Source of the DNA: Palaemon carinicauda
Taxonomy: Eukaryota; Arthropoda; Malacostraca; Decapoda; Palaemonidae
Length of the DNA stretch: 64,000 nt
Assembly (NCBI RefSeq): GCF_036898095.1
Contig: NC_090730.1
Coordinates: 24,113,691 to 24,177,690 of the forward strand
Reading direction: 5' to 3'
Of the stretch, positions 54,470 through 64,000 are shown piece after piece. Numbering within the stretch: position 1 is the stretch's first letter; each line of letters starts with the position of its first letter. The notes beneath the pieces are model-generated. The model had not been told where the DNA came from. It did no database searches and saw only the letters and a list, made by a program, of their open reading frames with translations. Both the position numbers and the translations under genes were made by a program.

Positions 54470-56100
54470 ACGAAGGTATAACGCACCGGGAAACCGATGT
54501 TTCCTTGTCTCGAGACCTCAAAGGGTCAGAGATCGAGAATTCAAAGGCGAGAGCGATCTTTCTGAAGATAGAGATTGAAGTAAGGAGAAGCGCTCTATCT
54601 GACTTTTCTAGAGCGGACGGAGACCCTCAAACTATTATGCGAAGAAGAGGGTTCGAGATTAGGACGTGCTTTGCCCTTGGCCGCGCTCCTGGTTTCTTAG
54701 ATGATCCCTCACACGATGACAACAGCGAGGCAGAACAACGACGAGAGGGAGCGTTCTTCTCAGATTTGTGGCACGAGCGTATATAATCTCGAGGCAAGAA
54801 GTCTTGGGGAGAGACAGAAGGCGAGAATGGTAACGTCTCTTCTTATTTCGCCTGTCTCTTCGGCGAGAATATCTAGGTGAAGGCGTAAACGGGCGTGCGG
54901 GAGAGTGTTCTCGCATGTCTGTGCCATCCGTAGGGCGCACGCACAGGAGAAAATTCCTAGCGCGTGCATAGTGGAATCATATGGGGCACGCGGGCGTGCG
55001 CGCATATCCTTGCGGATGCGGGAGAAGGTTGGCGCGCCGGTAAGTGCTGGCGTGTTGTTAAGCGCTGGCGCGATGATAAGGGTTGGCGCGATGATAAGCG
55101 CTGGCGCGTTGGTAAGGGTTGGCGCGCGGGAGAAGGCAACATGGCTGACTAGTCAGAAGTCTTTCTAACAGTAGAAAGTTGACGCGCAGGTTTTACCTGG
55201 CACGTAGGATGGTGCGCAGTATGGCGGGTAGGAGAGTGAGGTGTTGGGCGCGTATGTGCACGTGCAGGAGAATGTTGGCGCGTGGGAGCGCATAGGACAG
55301 CACTGGCGCGCAGGAGAGCGCCATTGCGCAGAAGATTGATGGCGTGCAGGAGTTTGTGCGCAGGAGCGCAGGTGAGCGCATGGCACATGATGGAGCTATG
55401 CTCTTGTTGGAACGTATGCGCATGTTGGCACATACACTCTTGATGCCCTATGTTAGGGTAAGGAGGAAGAGCTCTTAAGTTTGTGACGAGAGCGCTTGAT
55501 CTTGCAGCGAGACATCTCGTGAAGAGACAGAAGGCGAGGAAGAGCAAGAACGATTAGTCTCTTCCTATGTCGCCTATGACTCCGGAGAGAACGACTGGGC
55601 AAAGGAGTGCGAGCTCTCCTTTTCCTCTTCTCTCTCTCCCTCCTAGCCTCCGAAGAGGGGAGGACAATGAAGTGGAGGAGGAGGAGGAGGAGGAGGTACT
55701 GCGAAGACCACTTCTACATACTTGGCAGGGAACCCATCTTCCGCAGGGTAGCAGAACACCCATGACCTATGTAACGGGGCATAGGGAAAGAGGATCCACA
55801 TCCAGCGGTGACATAAAGGCGCCATGAACACTTCCTCAAAATAGAGGACATCATCATCTAACAAAGAAAAAGAAAAAGGATTAATCAAAACTCAAAATAA
55901 GAAAGGCTAGTCTGCCGGCAAATAAAGCAGGAGCAGTGGTGTTACCACTGCGACGGCTAGAGTTCGATTGAAGGTAAACAGCAGCTACCGACCGGCGGTC
56001 CCCCACCACTGACAGGTGGGTAATTACTTGCCCGGTCGTTAACGACCTTGTTAAGCTTTTTCTGCCGTATTTTCCAGCCCACGCTAGAATATCTCCTATA
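54470..56100 (-). mobile_element. 5' end and gag-like part of a minus DIRS element
   Basis: On the minus strand, a leader with GTCGTTAACGACCGGGCAAG is followed by sequence compatible with a gag start near 55830. A Ser-rich block matches the GGA-repeat at 55675-55695. Further in come Arg/Gln and Ala/Cys/His-rich repeats (55020-55400). Stops interrupt it. It abuts the 3' end of a recombinase-bearing piece at about 56100. Confidence 0.5.
55025..55130 (-). repeat. GC-rich minisatellite in gag-like region
   Basis: Several units of about 17-21 bases built on GCGCTGGCGCGATGATAAG, on the + strand. One minus-strand frame reads TRQRLSSRQPLSSRQRL-type repeats, so the array is probably coding in the element. 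Confidence 0.6.
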
Positions 56101-58050
56101 GTGAAGAGTGAGAGTTTGTATCTAGTGTAGGAACAAATACAAATTACCTCCAAATTTGTCATGTGTTCCTGCACAAATACAAACCTTTGTTCTTTACGTA
56201 GGAGGCTCACCCTAACATGGGTGGAAGTCCTATTCCAACTGGCTGAAGAACTTTGACACAAAATACAAATCCAAGCTCAATAAAGCATAGGAAGAGCTTC
56301 TTCACCCCTCAAGAACTATTGGCCTGTCAATGCCAAAGGGTTGACAACCTGTGCAACCATGATGAGTAAGTGGAAATTCGCACTATGACTTTAGCTAGGT
56401 AAGTATAAAGAGTTGGTTGACACTCTTGCACACTGAGACCCAGACTTTACCCAACTCCCCTCGCAAGGAGGTTGGGACGTAACAAAATACACAAAAGATA
56501 TATTCAGACCACTAAATGAAAATGGGGCTTACCTGCAGTCGGACGGAGGCCAGGTTGCAGTCTACGAATGCTGGGCCTTAAAAGAGGGTATATTAAAGAA
56601 AGAAAAGGCCATCATTCCTGTACATTCGTCCCAGACTAACACCACTGAAATATCTGTCCTCGACCGACTGCTACTAGTCCTACAAGGGAGATAAGGTAGC
56701 TATATCAATTGTTGAGCAGCTACCACAAGTTCTAAAGCACATGCACCCCACAGAAGTTTATTCTGAGTGCCAGGGATGTACATGTGCCCCGGACAACATG
56801 AGCTCTTAATCATGGAAGGAGGATTGTGTGTGTGGTCGATGACATGCTAAACCCAAGAGGAGATGGTATTCTTCAAAATTCTCCTCTTGACCCGGCCCAT
56901 ATTGACAAGCAGACACATGACCTGAAGGCAAGCTTCTCTCGTGCACTTGAGATAGTGCATCGCCACTCTTACGGGGCATAGTAACAGCTGATCAGGAATG
57001 TCAGTTACTTCCCAAAGATTCAAAATCAGAAAGGGCCCGAACCTAAGGTCCACTACAGCCAGATTCTGAGTCTTAGCAATAAACTCAGGGACAAAGAGGA
57101 GTGTAACCTGTCGCATCCCCTTGAGTGGACGATGTCATAGGAGAGACCGTGCAACTCAGAGACCCTTTTTGCAGAGGGCAGGGCGAAAAGAAAAACCAAT
57201 CCAAGAGTCAAGTTCTGATATGCTCCACTCGACAGTTCGTAGGGAGCTGCCTCCAAGGAATGCAGATCTTTGACTATGTTCCATGGAGGTGGTCTCACTT
57301 CTGATGAAGGACAAGTTAGTTCAAAACTCCGTATAAGCAAGGAAAAATCCATCGAGGATGAAATATCAACCCCTCTCAGTCTAAAGACTTGGCTTAAGGC
57401 TGAGTAATAGCCGTTCAACGTCAAGACTGAGAAGAGTTTTCCCTTCTCAAGGTATAACAAAAACTTGGCAACCAGGGGTATACGTAGTTGCTTCGAGTGG
57501 AGAGACACCCCTTCCATGGCACCAACCACAAAATATTACCCACTTTACCTGATTTACGGCGATGGCAGGCCCTCCTGAGGTATTCAGACATGTGTTTTGC
57601 AATTGGATGTGAAAATTTTTTCAAAGAGAGGAGATGGTGGATAACCTCCTGGCATGAAGTTGTAGGGATCCAACTGTCTTGTGGAAGATCTTGGGATGTG
57701 GTTGACGAAAGTCGTGTAAAGGAGGAAGCTCCCTCGGAACTTCTTATCAGCAAACGTAGAGGGTCTGGGTACCATTCTGCTAGCTACACAGTGGAGATAT
57801 CAGTCATAGAAAGATTGTGTTATGATCTCACTTGTTGAGTTTCCTCATCAGGCAGAACAGGGAACGCATGTACGTCTAGATTGTCCCACTAGTGATTAAA
57901 GGCATCCTGAAAAGCTACCTGTGGTTCTAGTACTGGCGAGCAGTACACTGGAATTTTACAGTTCAGAGACATCGCAAACAGGTCTATTACTTATTTATTA
58001 CGCAAAATTTAACAGATTTTGTGTTTACGGTTAGACGCGTTTAGACCGCC
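56100..58050 (-). mobile_element. 3' part of a minus DIRS element
   Basis: Holds a tyrosine recombinase pseudogene (57830-56690), a 3' untranslated stretch, and a complementary-region-like sequence at 56120-56200 (TAGGAACAAATACAAATTACC ... GTGTTCCTGCACAAATAC). No RT is present on the 5' side; the piece breaks off near 57960-58050 at an unrelated AT-rich repeat. Confidence 0.65.
56690..57830 (-). pseudogene. DIRS tyrosine recombinase, broken
   Basis: On the minus strand, 57753-57421 gives the N-terminal region. The segment 57529-57100 gives FLLYLEKGKLFSVLTLNGYYSALSQ-type DNA-binding sequence and ALPSAKRVSELHGLS with the first catalytic Arg. The segment 57116-56847 gives LLLCPVRVAMHYLKCTRE and GRVKRRI. 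The HxxR box is degraded and the Tyr segment deleted before a final VVAAQQLI. Frameshifts lie near 57100 and 57430. Confidence 0.75.
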
Positions 58051-58306
58051 TTAACCTCGAAGTTTACGAGTGCATTGATAATGTTTTCTGTGCGGGTTTG
58101 TCTTTGCAAATAATTGCAATTGCCATAATTTCATATACCATTTGAAAGGACATTCCTTGTATTTTCAAATGGTATACAGAAAATATAAAATTGATAATTT
58201 CAATATAAAATGCTTTATTATTATTATGATTATTATCACTGTATTATTATTATTACTTGCTAAGCTACAACCCTAGTTGGAAAAGCAGGATGCTATAAGC
58301 GCAAGG

Positions 58307-59590
58307 AATGTGATGAGGTTTTATGGAGTTGGTGGAAGGTTGTTGCAAGCAGTGAAAAGTTTCTACAAAGGTAGTAAAGCATGTGTTAGAATAGGAAATG
58401 AAGTGAGCGATTGGTTTCCGGTGAGAGTGGGGCTGAGACAGGGATGTGTGATGTCGCCGTGGTTGTTTAACTTGTATGTTGATGGAGTGGTGAGAGAGGT
58501 GAATGCTCGAGTGCTTGGACGAGGATTAAAACTGGTAGGCGAGAATGATCATGAATGGGAGGTAAATCAGTTGTTGTTTGCGGATGATACTGTACTGGTA
58601 GCAGACACAGAAGAGAAGCTTGACCGACTAGTGACAGAATTTGGAAGGGTGTGTGAGAGAAGGAAGTTGAGAGTTAATGTGGGTAAGAGTAAGGTTATGA
58701 GATGTACGAGAAGGGAAGGTGGTGCAAGGTTGAATGTCATGTTGAATGGAGAGTTACTTGAGGAGGTGGATCAGTTTAAGTACTTGGGGTCTGTTGTTGC
58801 AGCAAATGGTGGAGTGGAAGCAGATGTACGTCAGAGAGTGAATGAAGGTTGCAAAGTGTTGGGGGCAGTTAAGGGAGTAGTAAAAAATAGAGGGTTGGGC
58901 ATGAATGTAAAGAGAGTTCTATATGAGAAAGTGATTGTACCAACTGTGATGTATGGATCGGAGTTGTGGGGAATGAAAGTGATGGAGAGACAGAAATTGA
59001 ATGTGTTTGAGATGAAGTGTCTGAGGAGTATGGCTGGTGTATCTCGAGTAGATAGGGTTAGGAACGAAGTGGTGAGGGTGAGAACGGGTGTAAGAAATGA
59101 GTTAGCGGCTAGAGTGGATATGAATGTGTTGAGGTGGTTTGGCCATGTTGAGAGAATGGAAAATGGCTGTCTGCTAAAGAAGGTGATGAATGCAAGAGTT
59201 GATGGGAGAAGTACAAGAGGAAGGCCAAGGTTTGGGTGGATGGATGGTGTGAAGAAAGCTCTGGGTGATAGGAGGATAGATGTGAGAGAGGCAAAAGAGT
59301 GTGCGAGAAATAGGAATGAATGGCGAGCGATTGTGATGCAGTTCCGGTAGGCCCTGCTGCTTCCTCCGGTGCCTTAGATGACCGCGGAGGTAGCAGCAGT
59401 ATGAAGCTTCATCTGTGGTGGAAATGTGGGAGGTTGGGCTGTGGCACCCTAGCAGTACCAGCTGAACTGGGCTGAGTCCCTGTTTAGGCTGGAGGAACGT
59501 AGAGAGTAGAGGTCCCCTTTTTTGTTTTGTTTCTTGTTGTTGTCGGCTACCCCCCAAAGTTGGGGGAAGTGCCTTTGGTATATGGTATGG
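58307..59590 (+). mobile_element. 5'-truncated RTE-like LINE with 12-bp TSD
   Basis: Begins within the RT domain and ends with CCCCCAAAGTTGGGGGAAGT and a short TATGG tail. ATAAGCGCAAGG occurs exactly at 58295-58306 and 59591-59602, on both sides. It is closely similar to the complement of 7016-8340, so both derive from a recently active family. Confidence 0.92.
58313..59350 (+). CDS. LINE reverse transcriptase, C-terminal part
   Basis: Uninterrupted frame from the truncation point to TAG at 59350; the first codon within the LINE that reads Met is used as nominal start. It has GLRQGCVMSPWLFNLYVDGV, LLFADDTVLVAD (catalytic FADD), the thumb region, and FGHVERMENG with RGRPRFGWMDGV near the C terminus. 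The endonuclease and first RT blocks are absent, so it cannot move on its own. Its open state contrasts with the broken sister at 7273. Confidence 0.88.
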   Translation: MRFYGVGGRLLQAVKSFYKGSKACVRIGNEVSDWFPVRVGLRQGCVMSPWLFNLYVDGVVREVNARVLGRGLKLVGENDHEWEVNQLLFADDTVLVADTEEKLDRLVTEFGRVCERRKLRVNVGKSKVMRCTRREGGARLNVMLNGELLEEVDQFKYLGSVVAANGGVEADVRQRVNEGCKVLGAVKGVVKNRGLGMNVKRVLYEKVIVPTVMYGSELWGMKVMERQKLNVFEMKCLRSMAGVSRVDRVRNEVVRVRTGVRNELAARVDMNVLRWFGHVERMENGCLLKKVMNARVDGRSTRGRPRFGWMDGVKKALGDRRIDVREAKECARNRNEWRAIVMQFR

Positions 59591-60960
59591 ATAAGCGCAA
59601 GGGCTCCAACAGGGAAAATAGCTCAGTGAGGGAAAGAAATATACTAGAAAGGAAATAAGGAAATACTGTATACCACAAGAGAAGTTTACGAATAATGATA
59701 AAATAAATCCTTCATATATAACCTATAAAAACTTCAAAATAACAAGAGGAAGAGAAATTAGAAAGAATAGTGTTTTCGAGTGTACCCTCAAGCAAGAGAA
59801 CTCCACCCCAAGACAGTGGAAGACCATGGTACAGAGGCTATGGCACTACCCAAGACTAGCGAACAAAGGTTTGATTTTGGAGTGACTTATCCTAGAAGAG
59901 CCGCTTGCCACAGTTAAAGTCTCTCTTCTACCCTTACCAAGAAGAAAGCAGCCACTGAACAACTACAATGCAGTAGTTAACTCCTTAAGTGAAGAATTGT
60001 TTGGTAATCTCAGTGTTGTGGTGTATGAGGACAGAGGAGAATGTGGAAAGAGTAGGCCCAACTATTCAGTGTATGTGAAGGCAAAGGAAAAATGAACAGT
60101 AACCAGAGAGAGGGATCCAATGTATTACTGTCTGGCCAATCAAATGAACTCTCTAGAGGCAGTATCACAATGAGTGGCTGGTGCTCTGGCCATTCTACTA
60201 CCTACTATCATAAACTTAGTTTCATAAAAATAGAGATTTATTGTGTCTGCTATATGAATTTATTTTTTTTTCTGAAAAACTATAAATTTTATTGATGAAT
60301 TATACAGAGAATTTATTCAGCTCTCCATCTCAATCTTCATTTTTTCATAGCCTTATTCATTACTTATTTATTATGCAAAATGGCAACATAGATGTTCACC
60401 ACAAAACTGTTTGATGCCCAATTTTACTCATAAGTTTATGCATGCATTGATCATTTTCTTTACACATGTTTTAAGCATTTGCAAATAATTGCAGTTGCCA
60501 TGTTTATTACATCATTTGAAAAGGCATTCTTTGCATTTTCACATAATAGACGAAAAATTTAAAATTTGAAAATTTATAACTAAATTAATGTATCATAAAT
60601 TTAGTTACATAAAAATAATAATTTATTATCTGTCTCTGCTTTACATTTGATCAATTTCTTTCAGACAATACATAGAACTTTTGTTTATGTGTTATATATG
60701 AAGTGTATTCAGCTTTCTAATGAAATTTTCAGTTTCTTTCTATCTTCATTTCTTAGTTATGCTATAAAACGACAACATAAGTAGGTTAACATATGATATC
60801 ATTGCTGACAGTACAGTAAAAATATTTTACATTTTGTAATTGATCACCGCTCAATTTAAGTGTTATTTATAAAATGTATTTAGCTTTCTAATGCAATTTT
60901 CAGTTACTTTCTATCCTTATACTTAGTTATGTCATAACTCACTAAAACAATTGCATTATG

Positions 60961-61678
60961 TAATCAATCACCGTTCATTACTAATCAAATTTATATCAAA
61001 ATCGTTGATATACCATGATAGATCAGCCACTTCTACATTATTTCCATATAAAAGGTAATCCTCTAACATAATCATTATATTTTCATGAATATTTTTCAAA
61101 AATAATATATTTTTTCATAATTTTCGGAGTTTCCCTTCTTTTTTAAATATGGTACTTTTTAAGCATTGCAAAGACATTCTGCTTACATCATGACAAATTT
61201 CAATCATTCCTTGTTAGAATTCAATACACCAAAAGCTCATATCTGTTATAGTTTGGCCATATCAAGGCACAAAACAAAATTTTTTGCAGGAAAGTTAATT
61301 TTGCCCCCCCCCCAGCCAAAAATCTTGACCTTGACAGCACTTGTGATGCTCTGGATACTCAGGGTTAAAGAGGGGAAGGGAAAGCAATGCTACCCACAGC
61401 CAGTGACAAACATCTGTATTTAAGCAGATGGACACCTGAAAATAGATTTTCACCAGGTAACTGTAAAGACTGCATTTGAGCTTAAATTTTGTCTTACATA
61501 AATAAAAACAAATGAATGATCAGTTTCCCCTAAAATTATGTTAAAGTTTTGGAGAAACTTCGAACAAATCACCAAATAGTTAGTTTGTCAACATGGAACA
61601 TAAGGTAACCAGATAAACTGTGGCCATCTACTACTGAAGGTGGTTCCTCTTTCTTCTGGTTATTATTATCATCATCAT
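60961..61678. other. AT-rich spacer, nothing identified
   Basis: No exon or repeat family recognised; a C-run lies near 61308. Confidence 0.5.
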
Positions 61679-61680
61679 TC

Positions 61681-61714
<34 letters not shown>

Positions 61715-61800
61715 GCTACAACCTGAGATGGAAAGACAGGATGCAATAAGCCCACAGCCTCCAACAGGGAAAAATAGCCCAGAGAGGAGATGAAATAAGA
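61679..61800 (-). repeat. tail fragment of LINE-tail retroposon
   Basis: An ATT microsatellite (61679-61713) is followed by AAGCTACAACCTGAGATGGA and GCCTCCAACAGGGAAAAATA, the complement of the shared 3' tail. The body is missing. Confidence 0.65.
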
Positions 61801-62849
61801 AAATAAGCAAGAGAAGTAATGAAAAATTAAAATTAAATATTTTAAGAAAAGTAACATTAAAACAGGTCTTTCATAAATATATGATACAAAGAGACTTATG
61901 TCAGTGTGTCCATTATAAAAACATTCGCTGCAAGTTTGAACTTTTGAAGTGAAAGATATTCCAGAAGATGCACAAATAAGTTATAGTATGTACAATCTTT
62001 TTATACAGTATTTTCATTTTGTAATAAGCAAAGTTTTTATCATTTCAGAAAAGCACAAAGGCTTCAGAAAGACTCTGAGATAGATAGCTATCACATTTTT
62101 AAAAACTGTAAAACAAGCAACTGGGAGAGGAACACAAAGGTTCTGGTAGTGAGGTCGTGAACTTAATTGGATGGACATAGCACCATAAAGCTGAAAGTAA
62201 AGAGGCATTTTTCATCTATATTAATCCATGTACAGTAGCTTGAAACAGAAGGAAATGGGATTGATTACCTGGTACTACTGTAGACACACTCTGCCAGCTG
62301 GATCTTTGAGTTAGTCTAGCAAAAATGAAAAAACATATGACTCACAGCCAGTGTCTGGTACGTCATAAGTGACTAGTACTACACTACACCAATACAATCT
62401 TTCAGTATTTCAGCAAACCTGGAAGCTAAAAGAAAATTGAAATATTTAAAATCAAATTATTCAGTGTTAATTTCTTAATTCACTAAAAAATATTTTCAGT
62501 ATTTCCGAGAACCAAGGGCAAGCCTCTTTTAAGAAGGGCTATATGCATAGGCATCCATTCAATGTCCATATTTGATAAAAAATGCCTCGGATTTTCATAA
62601 ATGATGAAGTCTAATTCCTGTGAAGATCACATTACAAAAGGGCTGCACTATCCCTTTACAAAGAACACAGTAGAAACTCAAAGCTGTATGACGGCAATAA
62701 CCATTATGCTCTGCAGGTTCAACATGAATGAGAGTACAAAAGAGATGAAGATAGCCACAGTTCCATATGAGCCATAGGGCTCATATGGAAGATTTGCAAT
62801 TAGATGTGAGGTGAAAATCAAACAAAATCTTGGAAATACAGTTTTAATA
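61801..62849. other. AT-rich spacer with one perfect hairpin
   Basis: TTCCATATGAGCC (62761-62773) and its complement (62778-62790) form a 13-bp stem with a 4-base loop. Nothing else identified. Confidence 0.5.
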
Positions 62850-64000
62850 TAACAAATTTGTAATCATTTGTATTTTTCTTAGCATACAAACATTCCACTA
62901 TTTATATTGTTTTTTGCAAAGCTGAACTAGCCATGATAATTTCTAGTGAGGGATAACTACCACACCCACTAGTTAGCAGGTGGGGATGGGTAGCCCGGGT
63001 ACCCTGCTAACTCACACACCTAGGTTGAGTGACCACTTTGCTTAATGGCAGGACTTCTGAGGGACAGGTTGGCGGGCCAATGTGTATAAATAGTAGAATG
63101 TTTGTATGCTAGGAAAAATACAAATTATAACAAATTTGTCATTTGTTCCAGCACAAATACAAACCTACTATTTATATTGGGTAGACTCACTCGTAGGAGG
63201 GAGGAAGTCCTTTACCAACTGGCTTTGGTATCTGACCCAGGGTTCTCTAAACTTTGGTAAGCCTGAAGTAGTAGGAACCCTACCCTTACTAAATTCTAGT
63301 GCTATGCCCTATTTGGGGCAAGCGATATTAGCGGCCTGCAGAAGTTTTTGTGTTCGTGAAACTAGCAACGTGGCTGATCTTTAACGTAGGAACTTGAATA
63401 CCAACCCGAGACTCCTTAGAATTTACCCAATACCCTCCCTCGAAGAGGTATTGGGGACGTTGGATACACAAGAGAAATGAGTCTTACTTGCAGAGAGGTG
63501 ATGTCAGCTTATGTTGAGTGACTATGGTGCTGGGGGGAGAAGGTGAAAGGAAGAAGGAGCCAGTCATTCTACTCATTCACCCAAGACTAACCAGGGTAAC
63601 CTCAACCCTCTGCTACTTGTCCAAAAAGGAGTTTGAGGTGTCTAAACCACTTGTTGTGCAGCCACCACAGGACCTATGGAGAACTTGTCCAGGTTCCTGT
63701 AGGTTACGTCTTGCAGGTAGTGGACAGTGAACGTGGTTGTCTGATGTTTCCACACGCCTGCTTACAATATCTAAACCACAAAGAAATTCTTATTGAAGGT
63801 CAGGGACGTTGCAATGCTCCTGATGCCATGAGCTCTGGGTTGTTTGGAAGGAAGAGGGTCTGGATTGAGAGGAAACTCAATCGTCTTCCGTATCCAGGAG
63901 GAAATGGAATTTCTAGTGACCCTCCTCTTGACCTTTCCCGTGGTGACAAGCAGTGCTTGTACATGGGAGGCGAGCTGCTGTCCTCTTAAGGTAACACCTC
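62850..64000 (-). mobile_element. DIRS-like element entering from the right edge (minus)
   Basis: The outer end at about 62850 and a complementary region at 63090-63175 (GTTTGTATGCTAGGAAAAAT with TTGTTCCAGCACAAATACAA) precede a recombinase C terminus. GGCAGGACTTCTGAGGGACA at 63050 also occurs, slightly varied, at 45440 in the other minus DIRS element. The rest lies outside the window. Confidence 0.75.
63642..64000 (-). pseudogene. DIRS tyrosine recombinase C-terminal part
   Basis: The minus strand reads AHGIRSIAT (His-x-x-Arg box) near 63820, then an in-frame TAG and TAA near 63770. It continues GVWKHQTTTFTVHYLQDVTY (Tyr region) and FSIGPVVAAQQVV to a stop at 63642. It continues past the right edge. 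Confidence 0.72.

Larger units (their letters stand above)
58210..60190 (-). mobile_element. LINE-tail retroposon (SINE-like), split by an RTE-like LINE
   Basis: Two parts, 58210-58306 (ATT tail, GCTAAGCTACAACCCTAGTT) and 59591-60190 (GGGCTCCAACAGGG through AGAGAGGGATCC to GGCCATTCTACTACC). Together they form the most complete copy of this family in the window. The LINE at 58307-59590 entered it and duplicated 12 bases. Confidence 0.78.
57985..60960. repeat. diverged direct repeats, interrupted by a retroposon
   Basis: TTACTTATTTATTACGCAAAAT at 57986 and TTACTTATTTATTATGCAAAAT at 60360 start similar stretches, both followed by TTGCAAATAATTGCA(A/G)TTGCCAT and CATTTGAAA. Further pieces with CAGCTTTCTAATG or AGCTTTCTAATGCA occur near 60700 and 60880. 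The first unit is split by the retroposon at 58210-60190. Confidence 0.55.

Noticed and set aside
55567..55827. + strand frame with an acidic Glu run
   Set aside because: Antisense of a simple GGA/TCC repeat in a minus-strand gag-like region; no independent support.

Overview
The window is nuclear DNA from an animal with large, repeat-filled introns. It is most likely a decapod crustacean: the 3' tails of its retroposons, its tRNA-derived SINE and the density of DIRS elements match what I know from shrimp, prawn and crab genomes. Species is not determinable here. No bacterial-type operon, CRISPR array, rRNA or intact tRNA gene was seen.

The one host gene I can support is the 3' part of an acylpeptide hydrolase-type serine peptidase (S9C family, APEH-like) on the + strand. 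Four constitutive exon positions are recognisable: 11945-12035 (nucleophile Ser, GGSHGG), 24337-24416 or 24452-24531, 36419-36628 (catalytic Asp) and 50973-51072 (catalytic His and stop). Codon phases fit at every junction. The second position holds two 80-nt exons of the same phase, separated by only 35 nt. They look like mutually exclusive alternatives that swap a segment beside the active site. This is the most interesting host signal in the window.

The introns (about 12.3, 11.9 and 14.3 kb) and flanks are mostly transposons. Three + strand DIRS-family tyrosine-recombinase retrotransposons lie at 347-6823 (chimeric, RT deleted), 12123-18627 (nearly complete, two lesions) and 27229-33983 (all frames open). 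Each has inverted terminal repeats and an internal complementary region that reads as the joined outer ends, the hallmark of DIRS replication through a circle. Their order is gag, then RT-RNase H-methyltransferase-like, then tyrosine recombinase. A second group of DIRS-like elements is in minus orientation: 45237-50470 (internally deleted), 54470-58050 (broken or rearranged) and 62850 to the right edge. Two older decayed relatives lie at 20990-22780 (-) and about 38400-44090 (+).

The other repeats are: an almost full-length RTE-like LINE (7016-10394, -) and a 5'-truncated sister with a 12-bp target duplication (58307-59590, +); two 3' fragments of another LINE (42441-43215, 53568-54215) whose tail is shared with an abundant short non-autonomous repeat; an old LINE at 50960-44640 (-), split in its RT domain by the 45237-50470 DIRS element; a Tigger/pogo fossil (18905-20480, -); a TTAA-flanked MITE (20652-20949); and a tRNA-derived SINE (52526-52821, -). 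Remaining stretches are AT-rich intron or spacer with nothing I can name.
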